This document shows, in pieces, positions 27,396-35,556 of a stretch of DNA of 64,000 nucleotides; position 1 is the stretch's first letter, and each line of letters begins with the position of its first letter. Location of the stretch: NCBI GenBank assembly GCA_013178295.1, contig JABLWW010000007.1, positions 62,001-126,000 of the forward strand. Direction: 5' to 3'. Origin of the DNA: Anaerolineae bacterium (lineage in GTDB: Bacteria > Chloroflexota > Anaerolineae > Anaerolineales > Anaerolineaceae). The translations under genes and the position numbers were made by a program. Under the pieces are notes generated by a model. That model was given only the letters and a program-made list of their open reading frames with translations, was not told the origin of the DNA and ran no database searches.

Positions 27396-28274
27396 ATGCA
27401 ATTCTCAAAGGCTATTCAGGGCTTCATCTTCTACCTCAACGGTGCAAACTATTCTTCGGTTACCATCCAATACTATGAGGGTAATCTAAGACGTATCCAG
27501 AAAGCTCTCGGAGACCCTCCGGTCGAGACAATTACCGCTGATCAACTCCGCGAGTTCCTCGCCGGAATCCCTCACAGCAACGCAACAAAACAAGTCTACT
27601 GGAAAATCATTCGCTCGTTTTACAAGTGGGCGTCTGTTGAGATCGGCATTCCTGACGCATCTGCAAACATCCCAGCCCCTGTTGCTGTCAGCAAAGCCAT
27701 CATCCCATTCTCTCAGCAAGATATTCAAGCTCTGCTCAAATCCACCAAATCAAAACGCAACCGTGCCATGATCATGTTCCTGCTAGACAGCGGCGTGCGC
27801 GTCTCAGAAATGTGCCGCCTCACCATCCTGGACGTTGACCTAACAACCGGCATGGTCAAGATCAACCCCTTCCAAACCGGCAAAAAATCACGCCCGCGTG
27901 TTGTATATCTTGGATCCACCGCCCGCCGCTACCTGTGGCAGTACATATCATCCCGCCCCGATACTGAGTATGCTAATGCCCCACTTTTTGCAACACACAC
28001 CGGCAAGCCGCTCAACCGTTGCGCAGTGAGAGATATTCTGCGCCGTCTGGCATCAACTGCCAACGTGCCGAACGTGCACCCCCACCGCTTCCGTCATACC
28101 TTCGCCATCCAGTACCTGCGCAATGGCGGAGATGTGTTCACATTGCAACGGCTGCTAGGGCACTCCTCGCTCCACATGGTGCGCCACTACCTCAACCTGT
28201 CAGACACCGATACCCAAGCTTCCCATTCATCCGCAATCTCCGCCCGCAAAATGCCTAGATTGTCGCCAAAATAA
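27396..28274 (+). CDS. Tyrosine recombinase (phage integrase)
   Basis: 292 residues. An N-terminal SAM-like core-binding domain (about 1-85: TIQYYEGNLRRIQKAL) precedes the catalytic domain with the first Arg in DSGVRVSEM, HPHRFRHTF, LLGHSSLHM, and the nucleophile Tyr in VRHYLNLS. It catalyses integration into tRNA-Val. It appears intact and is the only recombination gene in the element. The ribosome site is weak (GGAA), and the leader holds two alternative hairpins. Confidence 0.93.
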   Translation: MQFSKAIQGFIFYLNGANYSSVTIQYYEGNLRRIQKALGDPPVETITADQLREFLAGIPHSNATKQVYWKIIRSFYKWASVEIGIPDASANIPAPVAVSKAIIPFSQQDIQALLKSTKSKRNRAMIMFLLDSGVRVSEMCRLTILDVDLTTGMVKINPFQTGKKSRPRVVYLGSTARRYLWQYISSRPDTEYANAPLFATHTGKPLNRCAVRDILRRLASTANVPNVHPHRFRHTFAIQYLRNGGDVFTLQRLLGHSSLHMVRHYLNLSDTDTQASHSSAISARKMPRLSPK

Positions 28275-28352
28275 AGCTTTCCCACACTTTTATTATACGC
28301 TACTTTCGAGAGCGCATAAATTCACACTTACTCCACAATCCTTGTCCTGTCC

Positions 28353-28655
28353 TCATCCGCCTGAGCAATCCAGCACACCCTCACCCCTGTATGGGTTGAG
28401 CGCGTATGCTAGTGTACGCAGTGTCGCCACCAATGCCGCACGGCTGCTCTCGCGCACAACAATCGGCAGCTGTATCTCGCGCATTTTGACCTTCACCAGT
28501 CGCACCCGTCCGCCTGCTTCACCTGGCACTTCTTCCATCAGCGTTTCATAAGGCGGTACAGTATCGCCGATACGGTCAATCAATGACAAAATAGACCCGC
28601 TGTGCAGTGAGGTCTGTACTCCGTCCGCGTCAACCCATACCACCTGCTCAGACAT
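28353..28655 (-). pseudogene. Truncated distal tail (Dit-like) protein
   Basis: 100 residues matching the start of siphovirus distal-tail/tail-component proteins that follow the tape measure (YETLMEEVPGEAGGRVRL, LRTLAYALNPYRGEGVL). It stops after DCSGG, well short of the several hundred residues usual for the family. It overlaps the tape measure end by eight bases. The cut marks the left deletion boundary: no further tail, fibre or lysis genes lie before the integrase. Confidence 0.65.
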
Positions 28656-31413
28656 ACTGCCTCATCCTCTCCATGATGCGGTCAAGCTCACTCTCCGTCA
28701 AACTGCTGTCGCGGTAGTAGAAGTGATTCTCGTATGTAACCATTGTCGTCCCTCCCTGTGCCTCCGCCAGCAGCTTCTTGCTGTCGCGGTTCGAGACGAT
28801 CCACCCATCTGATGGCGGCAAAAACAACTCCGGCCCGCGCTCACCAACCAACACAGCCTCGTCTTTATAGACAAATCCACCTAATGCGCGTTGTGGCCGA
28901 TTCTCGTTGCTTGTTGATGTTCCTGGAGCATAGCTTGGCACACCTCCTCCGCTCCATCCCCCAAACGATGGATATTGGATTTTTGCAAAGATCGCATTTA
29001 ACTGGTTCACAAACGCCCTTGCCGCCGCAAAGGCTTCATCCTGCGTCGCCAAAAGCCCTTGTTTGAAGCCAGTACCAACTTTGGAGCCAAGCTTTGACCA
29101 GTCCTTATCAAGCTCCGTCCAAATCTTCTTGCCAAGCGTTTCTGCCGCTTTGCCGGTATCCGTAAATCCCGGCTTTACCCCATCCAGGATACCACTGCCA
29201 ATCTTCGTCCCTGTCCCCTTCCAGTCCGGCGTTGTCAGCGATTTCACCACAGAGTCGGCCGTTGTCTTGGCACTGTCCGTAACCGTTTTCATCGAACCGG
29301 TAAAAGCCTCCTTGCTTTCGCCCGCGCTCCTTCCCAGCACCTTGACCCCCTCGCCTGCGCTCCCCATTGATGCAATCAGGTTGCTGGCTTCCAGAGACGT
29401 TGCTCCCATAGAGGTCAGAAAACTGTACATATCCACAGAGCCATCCGCCGCATCCACGCGCAGCGCCTTGATTGCCTCATCGCTCTGGGTGAGCGGTATC
29501 ACGCCACTGCCAATCGCCGCAGTCAAGATATTAAAATTCTCTGCCAGCGCAATACTTTGCGGAGACATTAATCCAAACTCCAGCCCAATATTTTGTACCG
29601 CTGTTTTATACTGCTCCGCCGTAATCTGCCCGTTTTGCATCTGCGTTCCCAAATCCGCCAGCGCCTGGCGTGCTAGATCAACATCTTGCGGCTTGACCCA
29701 CTCCATTGCCAGCTGCGTCTGCGCCGTTGCCCGTTCAATGATTGCCTGCGCCGCCTCACGTTCAGCCTGCACCAGCTGCTGCGCCGCCATTGCCGCCTCC
29801 ATGTCAACAGAGACAGATTGCTGCGTAACACCAAGCTTATTTGCCTGTGATGCCGCAAGCTCGTCCATCGCCGACCGCAGATCGCCAAAGTGTGTAATCC
29901 CCTGCTGCGCAACATCGTTCATCCCGCGCTGTGCCTCAATGCCTTGCCAGGTAGCATCATTCATCAACCACTGTTGCCGTACGATCTCTACCGCCTGCTG
30001 CCCCATGTACTCACCGCGTATGCGGTACAGATTCCCCTCAGCATCAATCAACATCCCATATTTCGCCGCGAGATTCTCCATCTGCGCAGCATACTCAGTA
30101 TAGGAGGTTGCTGTAGCGCGTACAGCCTGCGCCTGCCGCTCAAACTCGTCGGTAACTATTTTCTGCCCAGCGTACAACGCACCAAAAACAGCCGCCAACG
30201 GAGCAAGCTGCAGTGCAAGACTTGCCGCCGTCGCTCCCAGCGTTCCCATACCAGCCGCGCCTAATGCGCTAGTGAGCGTTAGCCCGCTCTGATACGCCCT
30301 CAGCGCCGTCGCTGCCGCGCTGAACCCCTTGACTGCAAGTGATAACCCAGATGCAATATCAGCAAACAGCCCAAAAAGCATAGGACGTAAAACAACTAGC
30401 CCGGCAAAACCTACCGCGGCTTTCCTTACACCATCGCTTAACCCGCTAAACCAGGTAACAACGTCCTTTCCTCTGCTGACAACATCCGCGACAAACTCCC
30501 CAAACGCGGCTCCAAGCTCTTTGATTCTCTGCTGTACTTCTCTTGTCTGAAAAGCCTCCACCATCGTTGTCATCAGCGGTCGGATTGCGTCCGCCGTCCC
30601 CTCGAAAAACTCACGCAAACCAATATCCTTAATATCCTGCAAACTGCTAATCAGCCCGGCAAACGTCTCGGACTGCCGCGCCGCCGCACCGCCAAAATCC
30701 CTTTCCAATGCCTGCACAATTGCTTCAATCGCCTGCTTTGCCGGTATCAGCCCCTTCTCGCGCAGGTCAATCACCTGCTCAGTTGTCATCCCAAACGCAT
30801 CAGCCAGTATCTGCGTCACCGGCAGCCCTGCCTCTGTTAGTTGGCGCATCTCCATGCCTGTCAGTTTGCCAGCCGCACGTACTTGCCCCAAAGCAAGCGC
30901 GATACGCCCCATCGTGTCCTCACTCGCCCCGCTACCAGCCGCAAAATCAATCATCGCCTGCGTCAGACGCTGCGCCTCTTTGCTCGTAAACCCATACGCC
31001 TGCGCCATGCGAAACGCTGACGCAACCCCGCTCTGCGTAAACGGGCTTTTGATCGCAAGCTGCTGCGTCCATCCCAGCAGGTCTTTCGCCCGACCCGCCG
31101 ACATCTCCATCGCCTCAGCCATGTTGCGCGCCGCTCCGCTGCTCAACGCCTCACGCGCCGCCAGGCTTTGCAGACTCATCCCAAGCCGCTCATAGCTGGC
31201 GTAGCTCCTCACTGCTTCCACACCCAAGTTACGCAGACCGCCAATTGCCTGCTGTAACAGGTTCGCACCAAGCACACCGGCAAACACATCTTGCAGCCCT
31301 CTGCCATCTCCGCTAACTTTCTTGAGCAGATTGCTGACAGACATCAGCCCTTTTTCAGCCGCGCTTGTTTTCGCTTCAACAACGACCATCAACTGTGCTG
31401 CTGTTATCGCCAT
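28648..31413 (-). CDS. Phage tail tape measure protein
   Basis: 921 residues. The N-terminal tape-measure domain (about 70-270) contains SPFTQSGVASAFRMAQAYGF and GKLTGMEMRQLTEAGLPVT. Hydrophobic segments occur near 330-430, then long helical and Ala/Gln-rich stretches. The C-terminal region (about 850-890) holds FVYKDEAVLVGERGPELFLP, common at the end of tape measures. It sets tail length, implying a siphovirus tail of roughly 130-140 nm if 0.15 nm per residue holds. Confidence 0.93.
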   Translation of the reverse strand: MAITAAQLMVVVEAKTSAAEKGLMSVSNLLKKVSGDGRGLQDVFAGVLGANLLQQAIGGLRNLGVEAVRSYASYERLGMSLQSLAAREALSSGAARNMAEAMEMSAGRAKDLLGWTQQLAIKSPFTQSGVASAFRMAQAYGFTSKEAQRLTQAMIDFAAGSGASEDTMGRIALALGQVRAAGKLTGMEMRQLTEAGLPVTQILADAFGMTTEQVIDLREKGLIPAKQAIEAIVQALERDFGGAAARQSETFAGLISSLQDIKDIGLREFFEGTADAIRPLMTTMVEAFQTREVQQRIKELGAAFGEFVADVVSRGKDVVTWFSGLSDGVRKAAVGFAGLVVLRPMLFGLFADIASGLSLAVKGFSAAATALRAYQSGLTLTSALGAAGMGTLGATAASLALQLAPLAAVFGALYAGQKIVTDEFERQAQAVRATATSYTEYAAQMENLAAKYGMLIDAEGNLYRIRGEYMGQQAVEIVRQQWLMNDATWQGIEAQRGMNDVAQQGITHFGDLRSAMDELAASQANKLGVTQQSVSVDMEAAMAAQQLVQAEREAAQAIIERATAQTQLAMEWVKPQDVDLARQALADLGTQMQNGQITAEQYKTAVQNIGLEFGLMSPQSIALAENFNILTAAIGSGVIPLTQSDEAIKALRVDAADGSVDMYSFLTSMGATSLEASNLIASMGSAGEGVKVLGRSAGESKEAFTGSMKTVTDSAKTTADSVVKSLTTPDWKGTGTKIGSGILDGVKPGFTDTGKAAETLGKKIWTELDKDWSKLGSKVGTGFKQGLLATQDEAFAAARAFVNQLNAIFAKIQYPSFGGWSGGGVPSYAPGTSTSNENRPQRALGGFVYKDEAVLVGERGPELFLPPSDGWIVSNRDSKKLLAEAQGGTTMVTYENHFYYRDSSLTESELDRIMERMRQYV

Positions 31414-31460
31414 CTCACAACCCGTATTGACATAAATCGTATAATAGATATGGAGGAATT

Positions 31461-31556
31461 ATGCGCCTTCTTGCCGACATCTTCTATCGCTCTCTTTCAC
31501 TGACCATCTGGATTGTGATCATTTTTCTGCTTCTTGTCCTCTATCGGTGTTCCTGA
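31461..31556 (+). CDS. Candidate small membrane peptide, opposite to the tail genes
   Basis: 31 codons on the strand opposite to the phage structural operon. GGAGG (31452-31456) lies four bases before the ATG, followed by a charged start and one strongly hydrophobic helix (LTIWIVIIFLLLVLY). It resembles small type I toxin or holin-like peptides, but no promoter with correct spacing is seen. It is partly antisense to the frameshifted part of the tail chaperone gene. Confidence 0.3.
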   Translation: MRLLADIFYRSLSLTIWIVIIFLLLVLYRCS

Positions 31557-31741
31557 TTTCGCACTCGATCTCTTCAAAAAACCTGCCCCACTCTGCCCAA
31601 TGCGCCGGGCGCTCCGCCAACTCCCACACCGGCACACCCATCCGCTTGGCAAGCTGGTACAGATTCCACACCTCCACAATCCAGTCCGGCGGTGGCAGTG
31701 TGCGCCCGTTGCTCGCCAGCCACCGCCTCAGTCTTTTTTTT
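31519..31741 (-). other. -1 frameshift site and downstream frame of the tail chaperone
   Basis: The 0 frame reads GAG GAA AAA AAA GAC TGA, giving a slippery A AAA AAA heptamer just before the stop. After a -1 slip the frame continues for about 71 codons (starting RLRRWLASNGRTLPPPDW) to a TGA at 31519-31521. This tract has no start codon of its own near its beginning and encodes a convincing helical protein rich in Trp, Arg and Glu. Lambda-type phages make their G-T tail chaperone in the same way at this position. Confidence 0.8.
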
Positions 31742-32051
31742 CCTCGCCGTCAGGTGCGCGCACATCGTCAACAATTCCCGTGATCACCGCCGCCAAAAAA
31801 TCCACCGGCAGCTTCTCTGCAAACTCACGCGTCGGTTTGATCCGCTGCCCTTTGTCGTCCAGCACATCCCAGCTTTCCACCACCATCCCAACTTGCGCTG
31901 CTAAACTCTCTGCGCTCTCCAAACCGCGCAGTTCTCGCAACGCCGCCGGAGTGATCGCATTCAGCCTGTACGTCACATCCAGACTCTCGCCATCGTAATA
32001 GACCGTGATTGTCCTGGTCTTTGCGTTTAAATCTTTGTATCGTATCGCCAT
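31728..32051 (-). CDS. Tail assembly chaperone (short, G-like form)
   Basis: 107 residues (MAIRYKDLNAKTRTITVYYD), ending in GEEKKD at the slippery site. The ATG at 32051 has GAGGTG upstream, while an in-frame start at 32072 is less likely. It lies between the tail tube and tape measure genes, where siphoviruses encode their tail chaperone. The -1 frameshift product would be about 177 residues (31519-32051). The chaperone coats the tape measure before tube polymerisation. Confidence 0.8.
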   Translation of the reverse strand: MAIRYKDLNAKTRTITVYYDGESLDVTYRLNAITPAALRELRGLESAESLAAQVGMVVESWDVLDDKGQRIKPTREFAEKLPVDFLAAVITGIVDDVRAPDGEEKKD

Positions 32052-32058
32052 GCACACC

Positions 32059-32295
32059 TCACAGATAATCAAATCGGATGCGTTTTAGTCGCTCTGCCTC
32101 TCCAACATGCCCAATATGCTCGATCAGCCGGTCGAGATCATCTGGCGTCAGCGCATCAAACCGCACCTCTCCACCAATAACAGTCTCGCTGAGCCAGCGC
32201 AGCTTATCGCCAGTCTCCACCGCCTGGCATTGCCCAACCTCAGCGTCAAACGTCAGTTTGACCGGCATAAGCGCAAAAACTTCAACATGGATCAT
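32059..32295 (-). CDS. Hypothetical phage tail-region protein
   Basis: 78 residues from the ATG at 32295 (MIHVEVFALMPVKLTFDAE). Not recognised. A GTG at 32361 would add 22 residues of Gln/Lys/His repeat encoded by a 9-base tandem repeat. A similar ATGATC start with a GAGGTTTTTGC stretch occurs just before the repeat (about 32368-32397), as if the 5' end had been duplicated. An ATG at 32268 is a further candidate. The stop overlaps the alternative start of the tail chaperone gene. Confidence 0.6.
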   Translation of the reverse strand: MIHVEVFALMPVKLTFDAEVGQCQAVETGDKLRWLSETVIGGEVRFDALTPDDLDRLIEHIGHVGEAERLKRIRFDYL

Positions 32296-32297
32296 CT

Positions 32298-32360
32298 GTT
32301 GCTTCTGTTGCTTCTGTTGCTTCTGTTGCCTGTGTTGCTTCTGTTGCCTGTGTTGCTTCA
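32298..32360. repeat. Seven tandem copies of a 9-base unit
   Basis: GTTGCTTCT and its variant GTTGCCTGT alternate over 63 bases (pattern 3 + 1 + 1 + 1, plus GTTGCTTCA). A unit of nine keeps the reading frame, so copy number changes would only lengthen a repeat peptide. Confidence 0.9.
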
Positions 32361-32393
32361 CTTCTGACCAACATAAGCAAAAACCTCAACTGA

Positions 32394-33371
32394 TCATAGC
32401 GTCTGCTGCTTGTTGACCACGCGGATCGTGAACGCCTTGCCCCAAGACGCATCATACACACCCTGCATCTCATACTCAACGGCGAAGACACCATCCGTAT
32501 CTTTGAACTCCGACACATTCGCAACCTTAACCGCCATGTCAATCTGCAGCAGGTAGTAGTATGTGCTGCCAATCAGTGCGCCTTGAGCTTTGATCCGCAT
32601 AAATTTGGTATCACCTGCACGCAATGGAGTCAGCAGCCCCATCCCGGCCGCATTTGCCTCCACAAGCACATTACAGCTCAGCTTTGGCGCAGTCTCAACT
32701 GTTGCCACATAAGACGACTCAGACGCATCCAATACCCACAGCGGATTGAAACGGTCGGAAAGCTCCCACACCACCTCAAGCACCCTATCAAGTTTCGTTG
32801 TGCCCAAAGCCGCATACGTATCGTCTATATAGTAACTTACCTGTGTTGGCAACACGGGCACTTGCTCGATGCTTGTTGGGCTGCTTGTCATCGTAATCCC
32901 ATCCGTCAGCGTCTTGCCAAATAAACTCCCGTCAAGCTCGATCTTACTGCGGCTGAAGCTCAGCTTAAGGCTGTTGACCTGCGCTCCGACAATGCGGTGC
33001 GCCCGTGTACTGTCGCCCTGCTCGATGCTGAACGTTTTGGTTGTATCCGCAGACGCATTTGCACTGCTGAAATCCCAAATCACCGGGCTGCCAGAAACCG
33101 CCACCACAGACCCGCTCGTCGCATTGACCAGGCTCGACAACGGATAGATGATCTCGCTGTATGTCGGCTGCCCGCTGAGCTTTGCCTCAACCCATTCCTT
33201 GCCCAATGCAGAGAGAGTTGGATACTTACTCCCCATTGGACGGAACATCTCCACTTCCGCCTTAATACCAGGCTCGATGCTCAAAGAGTTTAGCTTCTTG
33301 TCCGCCGCAACACTCCCGGATGTTTCCACCCCGATCTGTACGCCCTGAAAAACACTCGCACGTTCTGCCAT
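32394..33371 (-). CDS. Major tail tube protein
   Basis: 325 residues, beta-rich. It runs from MAERASVFQGVQIGVETSGS through a long set of strands to a C-terminal YEMQGVYDASWGKAFTIRV. Size, composition and position (after the tail terminator gene, before the chaperone and tape measure) fit a siphovirus tube protein. The translation start carries GAAAGGAGTTTGAAATG, identical over 17 bases to that of the capsid gene at 36501, suggesting strong, matched expression. Confidence 0.82.
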   Translation of the reverse strand: MAERASVFQGVQIGVETSGSVAADKKLNSLSIEPGIKAEVEMFRPMGSKYPTLSALGKEWVEAKLSGQPTYSEIIYPLSSLVNATSGSVVAVSGSPVIWDFSSANASADTTKTFSIEQGDSTRAHRIVGAQVNSLKLSFSRSKIELDGSLFGKTLTDGITMTSSPTSIEQVPVLPTQVSYYIDDTYAALGTTKLDRVLEVVWELSDRFNPLWVLDASESSYVATVETAPKLSCNVLVEANAAGMGLLTPLRAGDTKFMRIKAQGALIGSTYYYLLQIDMAVKVANVSEFKDTDGVFAVEYEMQGVYDASWGKAFTIRVVNKQQTL

Positions 33372-33386
33372 TTCAAACTCCTTTCT

Positions 33387-33797
33387 CTATTGCGTCCACA
33401 CCCGGAACTCGATTCCAAGATGCCGGTACTGGACGCCATCAACAACTTCTGGATACATAATTGTCCGCTCTTCCACGCACCCAATCACAATGCCGTTTGT
33501 CACATCCCCGCTTGCGCCATGCAGTACACCGCGGACGCGGTTCATGATCGTTTCCAGCGTGCTGTAGCTTTCAGCTTTGTCAACACCTTTAACCATCACA
33601 AGCTCGTCCCACATGATGACCGCCGTACCAACACCCATCACTGTACGGCTGCTCACCCGTTGCACCAGCACAAACGGATAGACTGCACTTTGCGGTACAA
33701 CCCCGCTGTAGATGCGCCCGGCAACCAGAGACTGCATGGTCGCATCTTCCCTCAGCAGCCCAACGACCCAGCGCTCTGCGGTCAACACGCTTGTCAT
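33387..33797 (-). CDS. Tail terminator/completion protein
   Basis: 136 residues (MTSVLTAERWVVGLLREDA, then YPFVLVQRVSSRTVMGVGTAV and a closing GIEFRVWTQ). The pattern and gene order match tail-terminator proteins of the DUF3168/gpU kind that cap the tail tube. Start and stop overlap with the gp10-like gene by four bases (ATGA). Confidence 0.72.
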   Translation of the reverse strand: MTSVLTAERWVVGLLREDATMQSLVAGRIYSGVVPQSAVYPFVLVQRVSSRTVMGVGTAVIMWDELVMVKGVDKAESYSTLETIMNRVRGVLHGASGDVTNGIVIGCVEERTIMYPEVVDGVQYRHLGIEFRVWTQ

Positions 33798-34141
33798 CGC
33801 AGCATCGCCTCCAATCGGCGCATCGCCTCAAGAAACGCCGGGCGCACCCGCTCAGCCGCCTGCGTCATATAGTGATAACCAGTGAACGAGTGATGCCCAA
33901 ACTCAACGTAGCTCGCGTACTCAGTATGTGGGGCAACGATGGCTCGCAGGTCACCTTCCATATCAGTCTGGATGCTGCTCTTCAGCAAGCCGGTATCAAC
34001 ACCGTGCCCCTCATACAGCTCACTTTTCGCCTGCGCCTCAACGTCAAAAGCCGCCTTGCGCACAACCATACTGGTTACCTGTGGCAGCTTTGCAGCGATC
34101 TCCGGTAGCCTGTCAAACGTGATCCTGATTGCGCCGCTCAT
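33794..34141 (-). CDS. HK97 gp10-like head-tail connector protein
   Basis: 115 residues from the ATG at 34141, which has GGAGG upstream (the longer frame adds 13 residues without support). It shows the family signature DTGLLKSSI followed by YASYVEFGHHSFTGYHY, near the centre. Such proteins join the head stopper to the tail. Both ends overlap neighbouring genes by four bases. Confidence 0.82.
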   Translation of the reverse strand: MSGAIRITFDRLPEIAAKLPQVTSMVVRKAAFDVEAQAKSELYEGHGVDTGLLKSSIQTDMEGDLRAIVAPHTEYASYVEFGHHSFTGYHYMTQAAERVRPAFLEAMRRLEAMLR

Positions 34142-34497
34142 AGAACCTCCGCGCACAGCACACGCCGCGCCGTTTCCCATTCACCGCCGCACAGTACCGC
34201 CTTGACCTCAAACGTCCGCCCGTTGATCACAATCCGTTGGCTTTCGTTGACCTCCGTCCCCGCCGGTAATGTGACGACATACGGCACTGAGATACCCAGC
34301 CGTTCAGCCGCCACCTTCTCAACCGGATGAAATCCACTCCACGACAAACGCCCCATCACGCTGCCAGATGACACGTACGTTACAATCCGCCCGCCCGTGT
34401 CATCTGTAACTGCCGAGCCGCTCATGAGTATGCACACGTCCGGCAGAGCACTCGCCTGCCCACTGCGCATACTGAGTATCTCGGTTGCGGATAGCAT
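34138..34497 (-). CDS. Head-closure/stopper protein
   Basis: 119 residues from the ATG at 34497 with GAGG five bases ahead. Strand-rich, with GGRIVTYVSSGSVMGRL, VPYVVTLPAGTEVN and RIVINGRTFEVKAV, a pattern shared with phage head-tail joining (gp16/gp9-type) proteins. It lies seven bases after the connector gene. Assigned mainly by order and fold pattern. Confidence 0.6.
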   Translation of the reverse strand: MLSATEILSMRSGQASALPDVCILMSGSAVTDDTGGRIVTYVSSGSVMGRLSWSGFHPVEKVAAERLGISVPYVVTLPAGTEVNESQRIVINGRTFEVKAVLCGGEWETARRVLCAEVL

Positions 34498-34504
34498 AAT
34501 GTCC

Positions 34505-34936
34505 TCACAGATTGATAGTCCACGAGCCAAGACCATACATGATCTCTTCGCCGGTTAAGTCTGCCGGTGGCTTTGGTTCAACTTGCAAGGTGAGTGTTCC
34601 AGGCTTACGCCGCGCATTCCATATTCGGCTTTGCGCTACAGCATTGATGTACGCCTGACTGCGTTGATAGCTTGCTCCATCTGCATTGAAATCGAAATTT
34701 CCTGCCAACGCAGCTGCCTTCTCCAGCCAGATATGTGCCGCTGCCGCAGCTAGATCATACGTTGCTGCCCATGCACTGTTAACCGTTCCATCTTTTAATA
34801 ACGGCGAATTTCCAGCAGCATCTATCGTAGGATATGTTTCGATGACAGCCTTTAGCACGTCATCGCTATATGTTGCAGATGTCGATTCAGCAATCATCCG
34901 CCGCAATTTCGCTATATCTGCCGCTGTCGCTGTCAT
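34505..34936 (-). CDS. Head-tail adaptor (gp6-like connector)
   Basis: 143 residues. The N-terminus, IAKLRRMIAESTSATYSDDVLKAVIE, is typical of small helical adaptor proteins that bind under the portal. A mid-part rich in Ala (DLAAAAAHIWLEKAAAL) follows. It sits directly after the capsid-associated genes. Confidence 0.7.
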   Translation of the reverse strand: MTATAADIAKLRRMIAESTSATYSDDVLKAVIETYPTIDAAGNSPLLKDGTVNSAWAATYDLAAAAAHIWLEKAAALAGNFDFNADGASYQRSQAYINAVAQSRIWNARRKPGTLTLQVEPKPPADLTGEEIMYGLGSWTINL

Positions 34937-34948
34937 CGAAACCTCCCA

Positions 34949-35536
34949 CTATTCAACTATGTATACCAGCTTCAGCTTCTTTGACCCATTCGGCGTTCCT
35001 GCTGGTATGTACATGTTGGCACTTAGCGACCCAGAGCTACATACCCACGATCCAGAATCTGCCTGATTGTCAAATACTTGTTTCAGCACCAAAGCAGAGC
35101 CGCTCTCGATCAGATGTGGTATTCCAAATTTATCTGTCGTTCCAACCGCAATCGAACCACTTGTAGCTGGTAGTGTAATCTGCAACACCGACTTGAACGC
35201 TTTTGAGCCTTCGCCAGCAGACACCGATCCACTCACGTACAATACATCACTGATCGTCTGATCTGCAATATCTTTTCCCTGCACAACAACACTACCGCTC
35301 GTTCCAGCATCAGAGCCTATCGCATTCAAAACACGCGGAACATCTGGCTGACTAAACCCACTGGTCAAAATCTGGCTGCCACTTACCGGCGTCATTGGCA
35401 AAATTGATGCACTGCCAGACGTAGCAGGTGTAATCTCATAAACTGCCACAACACCAAGCGTCAGACCGGTTACTGCCTTGCCACCATCTCCTTGCAGCGG
35501 CTTTGCTGGTTCCGTTTTATACGGATAGTATCCCAT
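34949..35536 (-). CDS. Ser/Gly-rich phage structural protein, possibly capsid decoration
   Basis: 195 residues from the ATG at 35536 with GAGG ahead (GTG at 35539 is the alternative). Strongly Ser/Gly/Val-rich with repeating strand patterns (TSGSASILPMTPVSGS, TLPATSGSIAVGTTDKFG). It lies between the capsid and the adaptor. The role is inferred from position only. Confidence 0.55.
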   Translation of the reverse strand: MGYYPYKTEPAKPLQGDGGKAVTGLTLGVVAVYEITPATSGSASILPMTPVSGSQILTSGFSQPDVPRVLNAIGSDAGTSGSVVVQGKDIADQTISDVLYVSGSVSAGEGSKAFKSVLQITLPATSGSIAVGTTDKFGIPHLIESGSALVLKQVFDNQADSGSWVCSSGSLSANMYIPAGTPNGSKKLKLVYIVE

Positions 35537-35556
35537 CACGCACCTCTTTTCAGCAA

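Noticed and set aside
29063-30103. Plus-strand frame of 346 codons within the tape measure
   Set aside because: Ser/Ala/Cys-rich mirror of an alanine-rich coding sequence. No promoter or ribosome site.
31427-31445. TTGACA and TATAAT near 31430 as a promoter for the small peptide
   Set aside because: Only seven bases separate the boxes, far from a workable spacing.
32298-32360. Possible small CRISPR or transposon end
   Set aside because: Nine-base units in direct tandem, in frame with a coding sequence, without spacers or transposase.
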